Assembly: GCA_949101405.1 (NCBI GenBank)
Contig: CARYFM010000011.1
Location: forward strand, 1 to 30,738
DNA length: 30,738 nt
DNA from: an uncultured Candidatus Saccharibacteria bacterium
GTDB lineage: Bacteria > Patescibacteriota > Saccharimonadia > Saccharimonadales > Saccharimonadaceae
Reading direction: 5' to 3'
Shown here: piece after piece, positions 9,113-18,013 of the stretch
How positions within the stretch are numbered: position 1 is the first letter of the stretch
How the letters are laid out: every line of letters starts with the position of its first letter
The notes under the pieces: model-generated
The model's database searches: none
What the model was told of the DNA's origin: nothing
What the model saw: only the letters and a program-made list of their open reading frames with translations
Position numbers and translations under genes: made by a program

Positions 9113-10490
9113 ATATAGTAAACTCCATCTTTATAACACCCTCACCCGTAAAATAGAAGAATTTCGACCTATTGATCCTAAGCACGTTAAGATTTATACT
9201 TGCGGTCCTACAGTTTATAGTACGCCCCATATCGGAAATTTTGCCGCATATATCTACTGGGATTTGTTAATCCGTACGCTTAAATTCAATAATTATGTAC
9301 CGTATCGTGTTTTAAATTTAACCGACGTTGGACATCTTACTTCTGATGGCGATGAGGGCGAAGATAAGTTAGAAAAAGGCGCCCGCCAAAGTGGTAAAAG
9401 TGTTTGGGAGGTGGCAGGATATTACGCCAGTTTGTTCCTGAAAGACTTTCTATCTCTCAACCTCATATCACCAGATGTTATAGCCAAAGCTACAGACTAC
9501 ATCGAAGAAGATAAAGCCTTAGTAGATCAACTTATAAGCAAAGGCTATACTTATGAGACATCCGATGGTATTTATTTTGACACTAGTAAGTTACCCACCT
9601 ACGCTGACTTTGCCCAACTCAATCTCAATAATCTCAAAGCCGGTGCCAGAGTTGAATTTTCCACTGAGAAACGCAATTTATCAGATTTTGCTGTCTGGAA
9701 ATTCATTCAACCCGGAGAAAAACATGCGATGCGATGGGATTATTTAGGGCGTCCAGGTTATCCCGGCTGGCATCTAGAATGTTCTTCCATTATTCATGCA
9801 GAGCTTGGTGAGCCCATCGACATTCATACGGGCGGCATCGACCATATCCCCGTACATCACACCAACGAAATCGCTCAAACCTTGGCTGCATTCGACAAGC
9901 AACTTTCGCATTACTGGTTACATTGCGACCATCTTCGTAGTGAGGGTAAGAAAATCTCAAAATCTTTAGGTAATGGCTATACCATGCAAGACCTAGTAGA
10001 TAAGGGATATAGCCCGCTCGATTTCAAAATGTGGGTTCTGCAAGGGCATTACCAGTCTGAGCGCAGTTTTAGTCTAACCGATCTTGAAGCAGCACGACGA
10101 CGGCGCCTAAGCTGGAGAAATGCTGCAGCTTTATCAAAACAGGAAGTCTTTAACGAAACTGACAAAGAAAACTTAATGCACGAAATTTTGTCCGAAGTTA
10201 AAGCCGAACTCAATAATAATCTAAATTCAGCAGCTGCTTTTGCGATTATTGACGCTAACACGCTAATCATACCGGAATATTGGCATGAAATTGATGCTCT
10301 CTTTGGACTGGGAATTTACGAAGATGCCCCAGAACCATCTTCAAAACAACTAGAGCTTATCAAGAAATGGGAGGAAGCTTATGATAAGCATGACTATGTA
10401 GAATCCGACGCTATCCGTGAAGATCTAAAAATCGACAACTTTAGAGTCACTAATACTCCAAAAGGTCCAATTTGGCAATACATACGTTAA
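9105..10490 (+). CDS. cysS: cysteinyl-tRNA synthetase
   Basis: This 461-residue class I synthetase charges tRNA-Cys. The sequence shows TCGPTVYSTPHIGN near the start, with the HIGH-like motif at residues 42-45 and zinc ligand C33. Further zinc-site residues lie in WHLECSS and HHTNE. The KMSKS-like KISKS lies at 283-287. The length agrees with bacterial CysRS. The gene overlaps the hydrolase by 8 nt, with AAGGGAACA as ribosome site, so it is translationally coupled. The C-terminal DALR-like region is present but shows no clear motif. Confidence 0.97.
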   Translation: MSKYSKLHLYNTLTRKIEEFRPIDPKHVKIYTCGPTVYSTPHIGNFAAYIYWDLLIRTLKFNNYVPYRVLNLTDVGHLTSDGDEGEDKLEKGARQSGKSVWEVAGYYASLFLKDFLSLNLISPDVIAKATDYIEEDKALVDQLISKGYTYETSDGIYFDTSKLPTYADFAQLNLNNLKAGARVEFSTEKRNLSDFAVWKFIQPGEKHAMRWDYLGRPGYPGWHLECSSIIHAELGEPIDIHTGGIDHIPVHHTNEIAQTLAAFDKQLSHYWLHCDHLRSEGKKISKSLGNGYTMQDLVDKGYSPLDFKMWVLQGHYQSERSFSLTDLEAARRRRLSWRNAAALSKQEVFNETDKENLMHEILSEVKAELNNNLNSAAAFAIIDANTLIIPEYWHEIDALFGLGIYEDAPEPSSKQLELIKKWEEAYDKHDYVESDAIREDLKIDNFRVTNTPKGPIWQYIR

Positions 10491-10501
10491 TATGCTACAA
10501 T
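10472..10501 (+). promoter_or_regulatory. promoter of the ABC ATPase/permease pair
   Basis: TTGGCA (10472-10477) and TACAAT (10496-10501) are separated by 18 nt. A TG one base before the -10 gives an extended -10. The gap to the ATG at 10508 is only 6 nt. The promoter lies over the last codons of cysS. Confidence 0.55.
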
Positions 10502-10507
10502 AATAAG

Positions 10508-11263
10508 ATGAAACCAGTTATTGAAGTAAAAAATCTTGTTAAAACATATGGCAAGCACGGGTCAGCCTTTACGGCTCTCAAGAACATCAATCTAACAATA
10601 GACTCTGGCGAGTCAGTCGCAATTGTCGGAAAATCTGGCTCTGGTAAATCCACTCTCATGCATCTTTTAGCTTTGCTAGACCGACCCACCAAAGGCAGTG
10701 TTGCTATTGATGGCGTAGATTCAACTAAACTACGTGCGCGCAAATTAAACCGTTTACGTAACCAAAGCTTCGGTTTTGTCTTTCAGCAGTTTTTTATGAA
10801 CCCTAACGATACGGTATTAGCCAACGTTACTTTACCACTAAAAATTGCCGGCAAACGTCGCAAAGAGCGGCATGAGCTCGCCGAAAAAGCCATCAAAACC
10901 GTTGGCTTGTCTGAGCGTAGCAAATTTAAGGCCAACAACCTTTCTGGCGGGCAAAAACAACGCGTTTGCATTGCACGCGCCATTGTCAATAATCCCAAAA
11001 TTCTCTTTGCTGACGAACCAACAGGTAACCTCGATTCTACCACTGGAGAAAAGGTCATCAAACTACTTTTCGACTTAAACAAAAAGAAGGGCGTTACGCT
11101 CATAATTGTCACACATGATGAAGATCTAGCCAAACTTTGCGACCGCCAAATTCGCATTTTAGACGGCAAAATCGTTGAAGACACTAAGAATAAAGGAATG
11201 ACAAAAATCAACAAAACTACGAAACCAACCAAGAAGACCAAAACTCAGAAAGGAGTAAAATAA
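10508..11263 (+). CDS. MacB/LolD-type ABC transporter ATP-binding protein
   Basis: This 251-residue ATPase has Walker A GKSGSGKST (residues 41-49), a Q-loop 'FVFQQFFM', signature LSGGQKQR, Walker B with DEPTGNLD, and the switch 'VTHDED'. This set is typical of the MacB/LolD group that pairs with FtsX-like permeases. I start at the ATG 6 nt after a -10 box. The earlier in-frame ATG at 10472 lies within cysS and upstream of that promoter. The C-terminus has an unusual Lys/Thr-rich tail (about 25 residues, KTTKPTKKTKTQ). The stop shares one base with the permease start. Confidence 0.9.
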   Translation: MKPVIEVKNLVKTYGKHGSAFTALKNINLTIDSGESVAIVGKSGSGKSTLMHLLALLDRPTKGSVAIDGVDSTKLRARKLNRLRNQSFGFVFQQFFMNPNDTVLANVTLPLKIAGKRRKERHELAEKAIKTVGLSERSKFKANNLSGGQKQRVCIARAIVNNPKILFADEPTGNLDSTTGEKVIKLLFDLNKKKGVTLIIVTHDEDLAKLCDRQIRILDGKIVEDTKNKGMTKINKTTKPTKKTKTQKGVK

Positions 11264-12576
11264 TGAAGTTCTTTGACCTTCTACGCACTGCTAATCATAA
11301 TCTGTTTCGCAACAAAGTTCGTACATTTCTAACCATTCTTGCTATTTTTGTAGGTAGTTTCACTATTATCTTGAATGTTGGTATCAATGCAGGAGTTAAC
11401 GCTTTTATTGACGACCAGACGACAGCGCTCGGTGGCGACAATTTTATTATGCTTATGTCCAAAGATTCTGAAGCCATGATGAGTGAGCAAATGTCTGCAT
11501 CCACTGGTCCACAAGAATTCACCGAAAAAACCAATACTCTTGGCGTGTTAAGCAATAAAGACATTGAAAAACTCAAAGATATTGATGGTATCGATGCTGA
11601 TAGTTTTTATTCTCCCACCCCACTAAATGGCACTGGTTATGTCACTAGTAGTAAGACCGATAAGAAATATAATGTTAGTAATGCCATGATTTTGCCACCA
11701 GGGAATTTCAATATCCCCCTTGCCGCAGGTTCACTAGTCGATCAGACTGAAGATGCTAAACAGAAAAGTCAAATCGTGCTTCCACCAGACTACCCTCAAG
11801 CTCTAGGTTACGAAAAAGACGAGGACATTATCGGTCAAACCATTACTTTTGCACTCAAAGACGAATTTGATAATACTTTCAAAGAATTCAAAGCCGAAGT
11901 AGTCGGCGTAGAAGCTAATGGAATTGTTTCATCGCAATTCGGCATGTTACTCTCTCGTGCTCTCTATGACGAGATGTACGCTTTTGCTACTAAACATTAC
12001 CCAGAGAACTACGAAGCGCCAACTTATTACGTCATGGCAACCTTTGACAACACGCGTTTTAGTGAGGATGAGATCAAGCAAATCATTAGTGATGCAGGTT
12101 ATTCTGCTTGGACGATCAATGATATGATGGGTGTCATTCGCACTTTCTTTGATGTTATTATGATTGTTTTCGGTATATTTGGCGGTATTGCCCTCCTGGC
12201 TGCCGCAATCGGTATAGTCAACACACTTCTCATGTCAGTTGAAGAGCGTACTCGAGAAATTGGTCTTGATAAGGCCCTAGGGATGTCTTCGGGCCGCGTT
12301 TTTGCCGAGTTTGCTACAGAAGCCATTTTGCTCGGTTTCTGGGGATCGGCTGTCGGTGTAGCAATTGCTATCCTAATTGGCAACGCTACAAATGCTGCAG
12401 TTCATGCGCCTGGCGGTTTTCTAGAAGTTTTCCCAACTTTCAACCTCTTCCACTTTACAGTCAGTAATGTTTTGCCGATTATTCTCATAGTTATGTTTAT
12501 CGCACTCATTGCTGGTACCGCTCCAGCCTGGAAAGCTGCTCATAAAAATCCAATTGAAGCCTTACGGTACGAATAA
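11263..12576 (+). CDS. MacB-like ABC transporter permease
   Basis: This 437-residue protein has one N-terminal helix (about 18-40), a large extracytoplasmic domain, and three C-terminal helices. Just after the second helix it carries 'VEERTREIGLDKALGMSSG', the conserved MacB/FtsX coupling sequence. It is closer to canonical MacB permeases than are the paralogues at the left end of the window. Translation is coupled to the ATPase by a TAATG overlap, with AAGGAG upstream. The pair is a complete two-gene transporter. Its cargo is unknown; relatives export lipoproteins, antimicrobial peptides or macrolides. Confidence 0.9.
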   Translation: MKFFDLLRTANHNLFRNKVRTFLTILAIFVGSFTIILNVGINAGVNAFIDDQTTALGGDNFIMLMSKDSEAMMSEQMSASTGPQEFTEKTNTLGVLSNKDIEKLKDIDGIDADSFYSPTPLNGTGYVTSSKTDKKYNVSNAMILPPGNFNIPLAAGSLVDQTEDAKQKSQIVLPPDYPQALGYEKDEDIIGQTITFALKDEFDNTFKEFKAEVVGVEANGIVSSQFGMLLSRALYDEMYAFATKHYPENYEAPTYYVMATFDNTRFSEDEIKQIISDAGYSAWTINDMMGVIRTFFDVIMIVFGIFGGIALLAAAIGIVNTLLMSVEERTREIGLDKALGMSSGRVFAEFATEAILLGFWGSAVGVAIAILIGNATNAAVHAPGGFLEVFPTFNLFHFTVSNVLPIILIVMFIALIAGTAPAWKAAHKNPIEALRYE

Positions 12577-12607
12577 TATATCACCAGATGAATAAATAGA
12601 GACGAGA

Positions 12608-13825
12608 ATGAGCAAAAAACCGCAAAAAACTCGACAAAAACTAGAAAAATATACCACTGAAGGGGTAAAAGTCGATAAGTTTATTCCTGGTGGTCAAGCC
12701 ATCTGTACGTTGCCTGATGGCAAAAAGGCTATGCTTTGGAATGCCTTACCTGGAGAAAATATTATTGAAATTAAAGTCACCAAGCATAAAAGTCATTATC
12801 TAGAAGGATTCTCCAGTATCATTACAGACCCATCTCCGCACCGTATTCAACCACAAGACAAATGCTATCTTGCTACTTCGCCATGGCAAATCATGGACTA
12901 TGATTACGAGTTGACGCAAAAACGCGAAATCTTGGCAGAGATTTTTCGACAGCATAACGTAAAGATACCAGACATTCCATTTGTTAAAACCGATGGGAAT
13001 AGCTTATTTTATCGCAACAAAATGGAATACTCTCTCTACTATAGCCATGAGGACGCACAAATCCATCTGGCTTTTCATGAACGTGGCACTCATCGTAAAG
13101 ATCCTATTAGCGGTTCCAGCCTTGAGCGTCTAGAAATTTTTGAGTACGCTCAACAAATTGTGTCCGAGCTCAATGCTAATAAGTCCGATGCGCGCCAGTT
13201 TCAGTCACTTTTATTGCGTTGCAACCAAAGTGGAGAGGTTAGCGGCGGATTGCTTAAAAAGCACCAACCTCACCCAAATTTTACGCCACTTCAAGATCGT
13301 CTACTTGGCTATGAATATAGCTATTCACCAAATGGTTTCTTTCAAATCAATTTACCTGTCTACGAAATGGCATTACGTGAAATGCAAACATACATCCATA
13401 CTACCAAAGTGTTAGATTTATATGCTGGAGTTGGCACAATTGGATTATGTATAGCGCGAGATAAAGAACTGACCCTTGTTGAGTGTGATCATTCTGCCTA
13501 TCGAGAAATGCAAAATAATTGCCAAGATGTGCCAAATGCTACTCCTATCTTCGCTAAATCCGAGGAAGCCCTTGAGTATATTCAACCTGATCAGACTGTA
13601 ATCCTCGATCCGCCACGCGCTGGTTGCCATAGCCAATTATTAGATAAACTATTGACCGTTTGCCCACCCGTCATTATCTATCTTTCTTGTAATCCTGCTA
13701 CTCAGGCTAGGGATACAAAAATTCTCACAGAAAAATACAGAGTTGCAGCAGTGGCGCCATTCAACTTTTTCCCACGCACCCCACATCTGGAAAATCTTCT
13801 CGTGCTCGAGCGAAATAGACTATAA
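12608..13825 (+). CDS. RNA m5U methyltransferase, RlmD/TrmA family
   Basis: This 405-residue SAM-dependent enzyme methylates uracil C5 in RNA, most likely in 23S rRNA. The N-terminal 60 residues look like a TRAM RNA-binding domain. SAM motif I is 'DLYAGVGTIGL' (D270), motif IV is DPPRAG (D334), and the catalytic cysteine is C361 in YLSCNP. The four-cysteine iron-sulphur cluster of E. coli RlmD is missing: only C86 remains in the matching place (KCYLATSPWQ). The family is certain, but whether the target is U747, U1939 or tRNA U54 cannot be decided, so no symbol is given. Confidence 0.88.
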   Translation: MSKKPQKTRQKLEKYTTEGVKVDKFIPGGQAICTLPDGKKAMLWNALPGENIIEIKVTKHKSHYLEGFSSIITDPSPHRIQPQDKCYLATSPWQIMDYDYELTQKREILAEIFRQHNVKIPDIPFVKTDGNSLFYRNKMEYSLYYSHEDAQIHLAFHERGTHRKDPISGSSLERLEIFEYAQQIVSELNANKSDARQFQSLLLRCNQSGEVSGGLLKKHQPHPNFTPLQDRLLGYEYSYSPNGFFQINLPVYEMALREMQTYIHTTKVLDLYAGVGTIGLCIARDKELTLVECDHSAYREMQNNCQDVPNATPIFAKSEEALEYIQPDQTVILDPPRAGCHSQLLDKLLTVCPPVIIYLSCNPATQARDTKILTEKYRVAAVAPFNFFPRTPHLENLLVLERNRL

Positions 13826-13826
13826 T
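13821..13826 (+). promoter_or_regulatory. -10 box of the helicase gene
   Basis: TATAAT overlaps the TAA stop (13823-13825) of the methyltransferase gene and lies 6 nt before the helicase ATG. No ribosome site is visible, so the helicase mRNA is probably leaderless. Confidence 0.6.
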
Positions 13827-13832
13827 AGATAT

Positions 13833-16800
13833 ATGGAGCTGAATACCGAACAACAAGCCGCTGTTTCCTATCTCGATGGGCCATTATTGGTTCTAGCTGG
13901 TCCTGGCACCGGTAAAACCCAGCTGCTTTCAGCCAAAGTGGCTTACATTCTAGAACATACCGATACTAACCCAGAGAATATTCTCTGCCTCACTTTTACC
14001 GAATCTGGCGCAAGTAATATGCGTGAGCGCCTAGGTTCCATGATTGGTAGTTCTGCCGATAACATTAACATCTTTACCTACCATGCTTTTGGCGCTAATA
14101 TTCTTGAGCGCTATAAAAATTACGCTGAAACCTTTGATCGACGACTTGACTCGCCGATTGATAGTGTCATGCAGTTTAAACTTGTCCGCTTAATTCAAGA
14201 AGACCTCCCAGTAAACGACATTCTGAAGACTGCAAATATTGACGATTTAGTTTCGACAATTCAAAATGCCAAAGCCGCTCGCCTCTCAGCCAATGATTTA
14301 CAGGCCGTCGCCCAGACCAACTCAGAAGACAGCCAACGCATTAGCGATGTCATTAGTCCAATCTTAAAGCAACTCAAACCTCGTTGCAAATTTGAAGAAG
14401 CCATAGCTACAGTTTACCAACCCGTTCTGGAGACGCTTGCCCAGTTCACTAGTCCCCAACCAATTGTTAGTAATGTAGAACCCGTTGCTAATCTCCTAGT
14501 GCGTGAGCTCTCACAAATCATCACTGATGAATCTGCTAAAGACAAGCCTAGCGTCAGCCCACTTACTAAATGGAAAAATCAGCGCTTTGAGCTAAACGAG
14601 GAAGGTTATTATCGTCTTAAAGATTATATCGCCAACAAAAAACTTCTCTCTCTGGCAAACGTCATGTACCAATACGACCAGCAGTTGCGCGCTGAAGGTC
14701 TATTTGATTTTGCTGACATGATCGAAGAAGCTATTCGCGCCCTCCGAGAAGATCGCGGTTTTCGGCTAAGTCTGTCCGAACGCTTTCAGTATATTTTACT
14801 TGATGAATTTCAAGATACAAACCCTTCACAATTTGAACTTATCAAATTATTAACTGACTACGAGCGACCCGCAGTGATGGCAGTAGGTGATGACGACCAA
14901 GCTATTTTTGAGTTTCAAGGTGCCAGTGCGTCCAATTTGCTAGATTTTCAAAATCATTATCAAGCCAAAGTTATCACGTTGGTCGATAATTATCGTAGTT
15001 CTGGAGAAATCCTTGCCTTTTCGCATCGCGTTGCCAAACAAGTTGAAGATAGTTTTGCCAAACATCATCAAGTGGATAAGATTTTGCGCTCCATGCTAGA
15101 CTTTTTACATAAGACTCCTGCCACCAGTAATATCTCTCGTCATGAGTTCCTTACAGCTAACCATGAATACTATTGGGTAGCTAATCAAATTCAGCAGCTT
15201 ATTTCTACAGGCGTAAATCCTACTGACATCGCAGTTATTGCGCCCAAACATAAGTATGTCGCTCCACTTTTACCGTATCTTAAAGCTCAAAATGTTAATA
15301 TCGCCTATGAAAAAAAATCCAATCTACTTGATGATCCAAAAATTCACGAGTTAGTAGTATTATCCAGGTTTCTCTGGGAACTCGCCAACGAGCAACAGCC
15401 CTCTCACCGTTTACTGGAAATCCTTTCTTTTCCATTCTTTTCGGTACCCGCAATGACGGCACTATCTGCTATTCATCAGGCGCATAACTCTCACCAAGCC
15501 GCTTTAGAATACTTGTCCGAATCAGATAACACCAATCTGCAAAATCTCGCTCAGTGGTTAGCTCAAATGACTATGTTTAGCTTTAACACTCCGTTAGAAC
15601 TCTGGCTAAATTACCTCATCGGTGCCGAAACCACACCAGAGTGCAATTTCCGATCTCCATATCTAGAATACTATTCTCAGCATAGCACGCCTATTGAACA
15701 ATTTGAGTTCTACGAAAACCTTACAACGTTACGCGATATTACAACTAACCATACCAAAAATCCTCATCCTAAATTAGCCGATTTCATTGCTATGCTGGAT
15801 GACTATGAAGCTGCTGGTGCCGCCATTATCAAGACTAGCCCTTACCAAGATGGCGAACAAGCCGTGCAAATTATGTCTGCTCACAAAAGCAAAGGGCTAG
15901 AATTCAAACATGTTTTTCTTGTGGCTATGGATGATTGGGCATGGGGCAAATCCAAAGGCAACAACAACACATTTGTGCTACCCGCTAACCTCTCGCAGAT
16001 TCGACACACTGGCGTCACCGACGACGAACGTTTGCGTTTGCTTTTTGTCGCCATCACCCGCGCCAAAACCAACCTCATTATGACTAACTCAATCCAAGAT
16101 TTTTCTGGCAAAACCGTTGCTCGCCTCAGCTATCTCGACGAACAACGTGACGATAAAGCCGAAAAACAATTATCACCCTATCTCCCTACGGATTCTCAAG
16201 AAATTCAATTGCATTATCAAGATTTTGATACGGAGGCCGACCTTACTACGATTCAGTATAGCTGGTCATCAGCTTACATCAACCTCACTCCCGACCTAGA
16301 GCTCTTGCTTAAATCCAATCTCAAAAACTATCGTCTCACCGCTACCGACCTCACCAATTTCATCGATATTATCTATGCCGGTCCAGAACAAATTTATCAG
16401 AAGCGCGTCTTGCATTGTCCAGATGAGCCACTTACACCCCAACTGGCTTATGGTACACTTATCCATGCCATCTTCGAACAAGTTACTAATCAAAAAATCA
16501 CCAACGAAGATGCCCTTGGTTTCTTTGCAGAAAAGATAAAAGATCTGCCTCTCAGCCCTAAACAAATTTCTGAGTTGCACGATAAAGGTATCAATAGCCT
16601 CAAAGTCTCACTTCAAAGTTTTCAGGATATCTTGCGCCATCCTTATGCTAAAGGAGAAGTTAATCTTTCATCTGAGCATCTAACTTTTGAGGGTATACCC
16701 CTCACTGGCAAAATTGACCACATCAACCTCAACCCCGAAACCAAAACTATCGAAATCTACGATTTTAAAACCGGTAATTACCATAAAGAAAACTGGCAAA

Positions 16801-17126
16801 GTCACTTTACGCTTTACAAATATGCCTTGCAGCTAGAATTTTATAAACTCTTGCTCAATCTCTCTCCTACATACCACAATTATCAAATCAAAACTGGACA
16901 CATTCTCTTTGTCTCTCCAGATGACGAGGATAAGGTCTACGATAAAGTCTACCAGTATAGCGATACTAGCGGTGCCGACCTTAAGAAACTTACCAAAATC
17001 ATTTATCATCTCATCACTAGCCTAGAATTTGTACACAACCCAGAAATCAATCTACCCGCTAATCCAAAAAACTCCCTTAGGCATGTCAAAGAATTTGTTG
17101 CTAGACTGCTCGAACTAGACGCTTAA
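13833..17126 (+). CDS. UvrD/PcrA-type ATP-dependent helicase with C-terminal RecB-like nuclease domain
   Basis: This is a 1097-residue superfamily 1A DNA helicase. Visible motifs are Walker A AGPGTGKT (22-29), motif II LDEFQDT (D324, E325), motif III GDDDQAIFEFQGA (from 352), motif IV 'DNYRSS', motif V SAHKSKGLEF (from 682) and motif VI 'LLFVAITRAKTNL'. The C-terminal part has the PD-(D/E)XK RecB-type nuclease pattern: GTLIHA with H878, GKID with D962, and DFKTG with D977 and K979. It resembles a single-chain AddA/AdnB-like end-processing enzyme. I start at ATG 13833, because an earlier in-frame ATG at 13743 lies inside the previous gene. It probably acts in double-strand break repair. Confidence 0.92.
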   Translation: MELNTEQQAAVSYLDGPLLVLAGPGTGKTQLLSAKVAYILEHTDTNPENILCLTFTESGASNMRERLGSMIGSSADNINIFTYHAFGANILERYKNYAETFDRRLDSPIDSVMQFKLVRLIQEDLPVNDILKTANIDDLVSTIQNAKAARLSANDLQAVAQTNSEDSQRISDVISPILKQLKPRCKFEEAIATVYQPVLETLAQFTSPQPIVSNVEPVANLLVRELSQIITDESAKDKPSVSPLTKWKNQRFELNEEGYYRLKDYIANKKLLSLANVMYQYDQQLRAEGLFDFADMIEEAIRALREDRGFRLSLSERFQYILLDEFQDTNPSQFELIKLLTDYERPAVMAVGDDDQAIFEFQGASASNLLDFQNHYQAKVITLVDNYRSSGEILAFSHRVAKQVEDSFAKHHQVDKILRSMLDFLHKTPATSNISRHEFLTANHEYYWVANQIQQLISTGVNPTDIAVIAPKHKYVAPLLPYLKAQNVNIAYEKKSNLLDDPKIHELVVLSRFLWELANEQQPSHRLLEILSFPFFSVPAMTALSAIHQAHNSHQAALEYLSESDNTNLQNLAQWLAQMTMFSFNTPLELWLNYLIGAETTPECNFRSPYLEYYSQHSTPIEQFEFYENLTTLRDITTNHTKNPHPKLADFIAMLDDYEAAGAAIIKTSPYQDGEQAVQIMSAHKSKGLEFKHVFLVAMDDWAWGKSKGNNNTFVLPANLSQIRHTGVTDDERLRLLFVAITRAKTNLIMTNSIQDFSGKTVARLSYLDEQRDDKAEKQLSPYLPTDSQEIQLHYQDFDTEADLTTIQYSWSSAYINLTPDLELLLKSNLKNYRLTATDLTNFIDIIYAGPEQIYQKRVLHCPDEPLTPQLAYGTLIHAIFEQVTNQKITNEDALGFFAEKIKDLPLSPKQISELHDKGINSLKVSLQSFQDILRHPYAKGEVNLSSEHLTFEGIPLTGKIDHINLNPETKTIEIYDFKTGNYHKENWQSHFTLYKYALQLEFYKLLLNLSPTYHNYQIKTGHILFVSPDDEDKVYDKVYQYSDTSGADLKKLTKIIYHLITSLEFVHNPEINLPANPKNSLRHVKEFVARLLELDA

Positions 17127-17128
17127 GG

Positions 17129-17157
17129 TTGCACTTTCTATTACTGCGTGTTAAAAT
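17129..17157 (+). promoter_or_regulatory. promoter of the small gene at 17246
   Basis: TTGCAC and TAAAAT are separated by exactly 17 nt, and TG stands one base before the -10. The expected transcript has a leader of about 80 nt, including a 6-bp inverted repeat (CTTACC/GGTAAG at 17166-17185). This differs from the nearly leaderless genes nearby. Confidence 0.5.
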
Positions 17158-17245
17158 GCACTCAGCTTACCAAATCTTAGGTAAGTGTACACAATTTATT
17201 TCCACACAGTTATCCATACTATCATACGAAAGGGGGTGAGTATGG

Positions 17246-17455
17246 ATGTCAATTTGGGGAGACGATACACGCCCAGTAGGCTCAACTGTAACTACCGAAC
17301 GCGGTACGTTTAGTAGTTATGAATCAGCAGCACGCGCGCAGTACAGTGGTACTGGCGGTAGCTGGAAAGACGGCGCAGGCAATTACCACAACAGTGAATA
17401 TGAAGCCCGTGAAGCCGACCGCAGAGCCGCATTAAATGGCGGACGTTATTTCTAG
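17246..17455 (+). CDS. small protein of unknown function (69 aa)
   Basis: I do not recognise this protein. It is 69 residues long, hydrophilic, and rich in Gly, Ser, Tyr and charged residues (for example SWKDGAGNYHNSEYEAREAD). It has no membrane segment or signal peptide. The start is supported by a strong ribosome site, AAAGGGGGTGA at 17229-17239. A promoter lies about 90 nt upstream, and two palindromes, the second a clear terminator, follow the stop codon directly. It is thus an independent, apparently expressed unit. Its coding strand is not C-rich like the genes around it. Confidence 0.65.
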   Translation: MSIWGDDTRPVGSTVTTERGTFSSYESAARAQYSGTGGSWKDGAGNYHNSEYEAREADRRAALNGGRYF

Positions 17456-17476
17456 AGTATCCACTAGTGGATACTC
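17455..17476. repeat. 22-nt perfect palindrome
   Basis: A perfect 22-base inverted repeat without spacer starts on the last base of the small gene's stop codon. Its centre CCACTAGTGG resembles the centre of the palindromes near 18.3 and 30.7 kb. No T-run follows it, so it is less likely to be a terminator than the palindrome just downstream. It could be a protein-binding site. Confidence 0.6.
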
Positions 17477-17480
17477 ACCA

Positions 17481-17506
17481 TGGGGCACTGCAGTGCCCCA
17501 ATTTTT
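17481..17506 (+). terminator. rho-independent terminator after the small gene
   Basis: A perfect 20-nt GC-rich palindrome (arms TGGGGCACTG / CAGTGCCCCA) is followed by ATTTTT. It closes the small gene and insulates the L31 promoter. Confidence 0.8.
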
Positions 17507-17509
17507 CTC

Positions 17510-17538
17510 TTTACATTTCCAACAAACTTTGCTATAAT
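17510..17538 (+). promoter_or_regulatory. promoter of the L31 gene
   Basis: TTTACA (17510-17515) and TATAAT (17533-17538) are separated by 17 nt with an extended TGC before the -10. The ATG lies 10 nt after the -10, so the leader is about 3 nt. Confidence 0.7.
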
Positions 17539-17548
17539 TTAGAGAATT

Positions 17549-17887
17549 ATGAGTACAAAAGTTTCACAACCCCAAGATTACCGCTATGTGGTGTTTATGG
17601 ATGAGGCCGCTAATTTCAAATTTTTGACCAAGTCTACCGCCCAGAGCGAAGAGACCATCAAATGGGAAGACGGTCAAGAATATCCTCTGATTAAGGTGCA
17701 AATTTCTTCCGCTTCGCACCCATTCTTTACTGGCGAAGAAAAGATTATAGACACCGAAGGTCGCGTTGATCGCTTCAAGGCTCGTGCTAAGCGCGCTGAA
17801 GCCCTTCGCGCCAGCCTAGGCAACAAAGCCAAAAAAGCTGAAAAAGAAGCCGCTAAAAAGGCCGCTCAGGCTGAATCCGAGAAATAG
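17549..17887 (+). CDS. rpmE2: 50S ribosomal protein L31 type B, with a C-terminal extension
   Basis: This 112-residue protein matches the type B (zinc-free) form of L31: 'YRYVVFMDEAANFKFLTKST', 'IKWEDGQEYPLIKVQISSASHPFFTG' and 'DTEGRVDRFKAR'. L31 sits at the ribosome's central protuberance and bridges the subunits. No cysteines are present, as expected for this form. Usual type B proteins end near residue 80-90. This one continues with about 30 residues of a Lys/Ala-rich helix (KKAEKEAAKKAAQ). The gene has its own promoter and terminator. Confidence 0.85.
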   Translation: MSTKVSQPQDYRYVVFMDEAANFKFLTKSTAQSEETIKWEDGQEYPLIKVQISSASHPFFTGEEKIIDTEGRVDRFKARAKRAEALRASLGNKAKKAEKEAAKKAAQAESEK

Positions 17888-17908
17888 TCTCTATACTACG
17901 CCTAAAGG

Positions 17909-17932
17909 AAGCCCCAGGGAACTGGGGCTTTT
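17909..17932 (+). terminator. rho-independent terminator after L31
   Basis: A 9-bp stem (AAGCCCCAG / CTGGGGCTT) with a GGAA tetraloop is followed by a short T-run. Confidence 0.75.
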
Positions 17933-17972
17933 CCAGTACTCAAAATCTATCTTTCATAATTATTATTTATCT

Positions 17973-18013
17973 CTCCTCACATCCCTAATACAGTACTCAG
18001 GCAGCGGAGGGGG
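17973..18013 (-). repeat. conserved 3' end of cassette 1 (41-nt repeat)
   Basis: This 41-nt segment encodes PLRCLSTVLGM plus the stop on the minus strand. It is repeated without change at 30457-30497. Its first 34 coding bases are also identical on the + strand at 18515-18548. Confidence 0.9.

Noticed and set aside
10783..11241. 152-codon minus-strand open frame opposite the ABC ATPase
   Set aside because: It is the reverse complement of conserved ATPase codons, with no promoter or ribosome site of its own.
17190..17216. DnaA-box-like sequence (TTATCCATA) and replication origin
   Set aside because: There is a single near-match with no cluster of boxes and no dnaA or dnaN nearby; probably chance.
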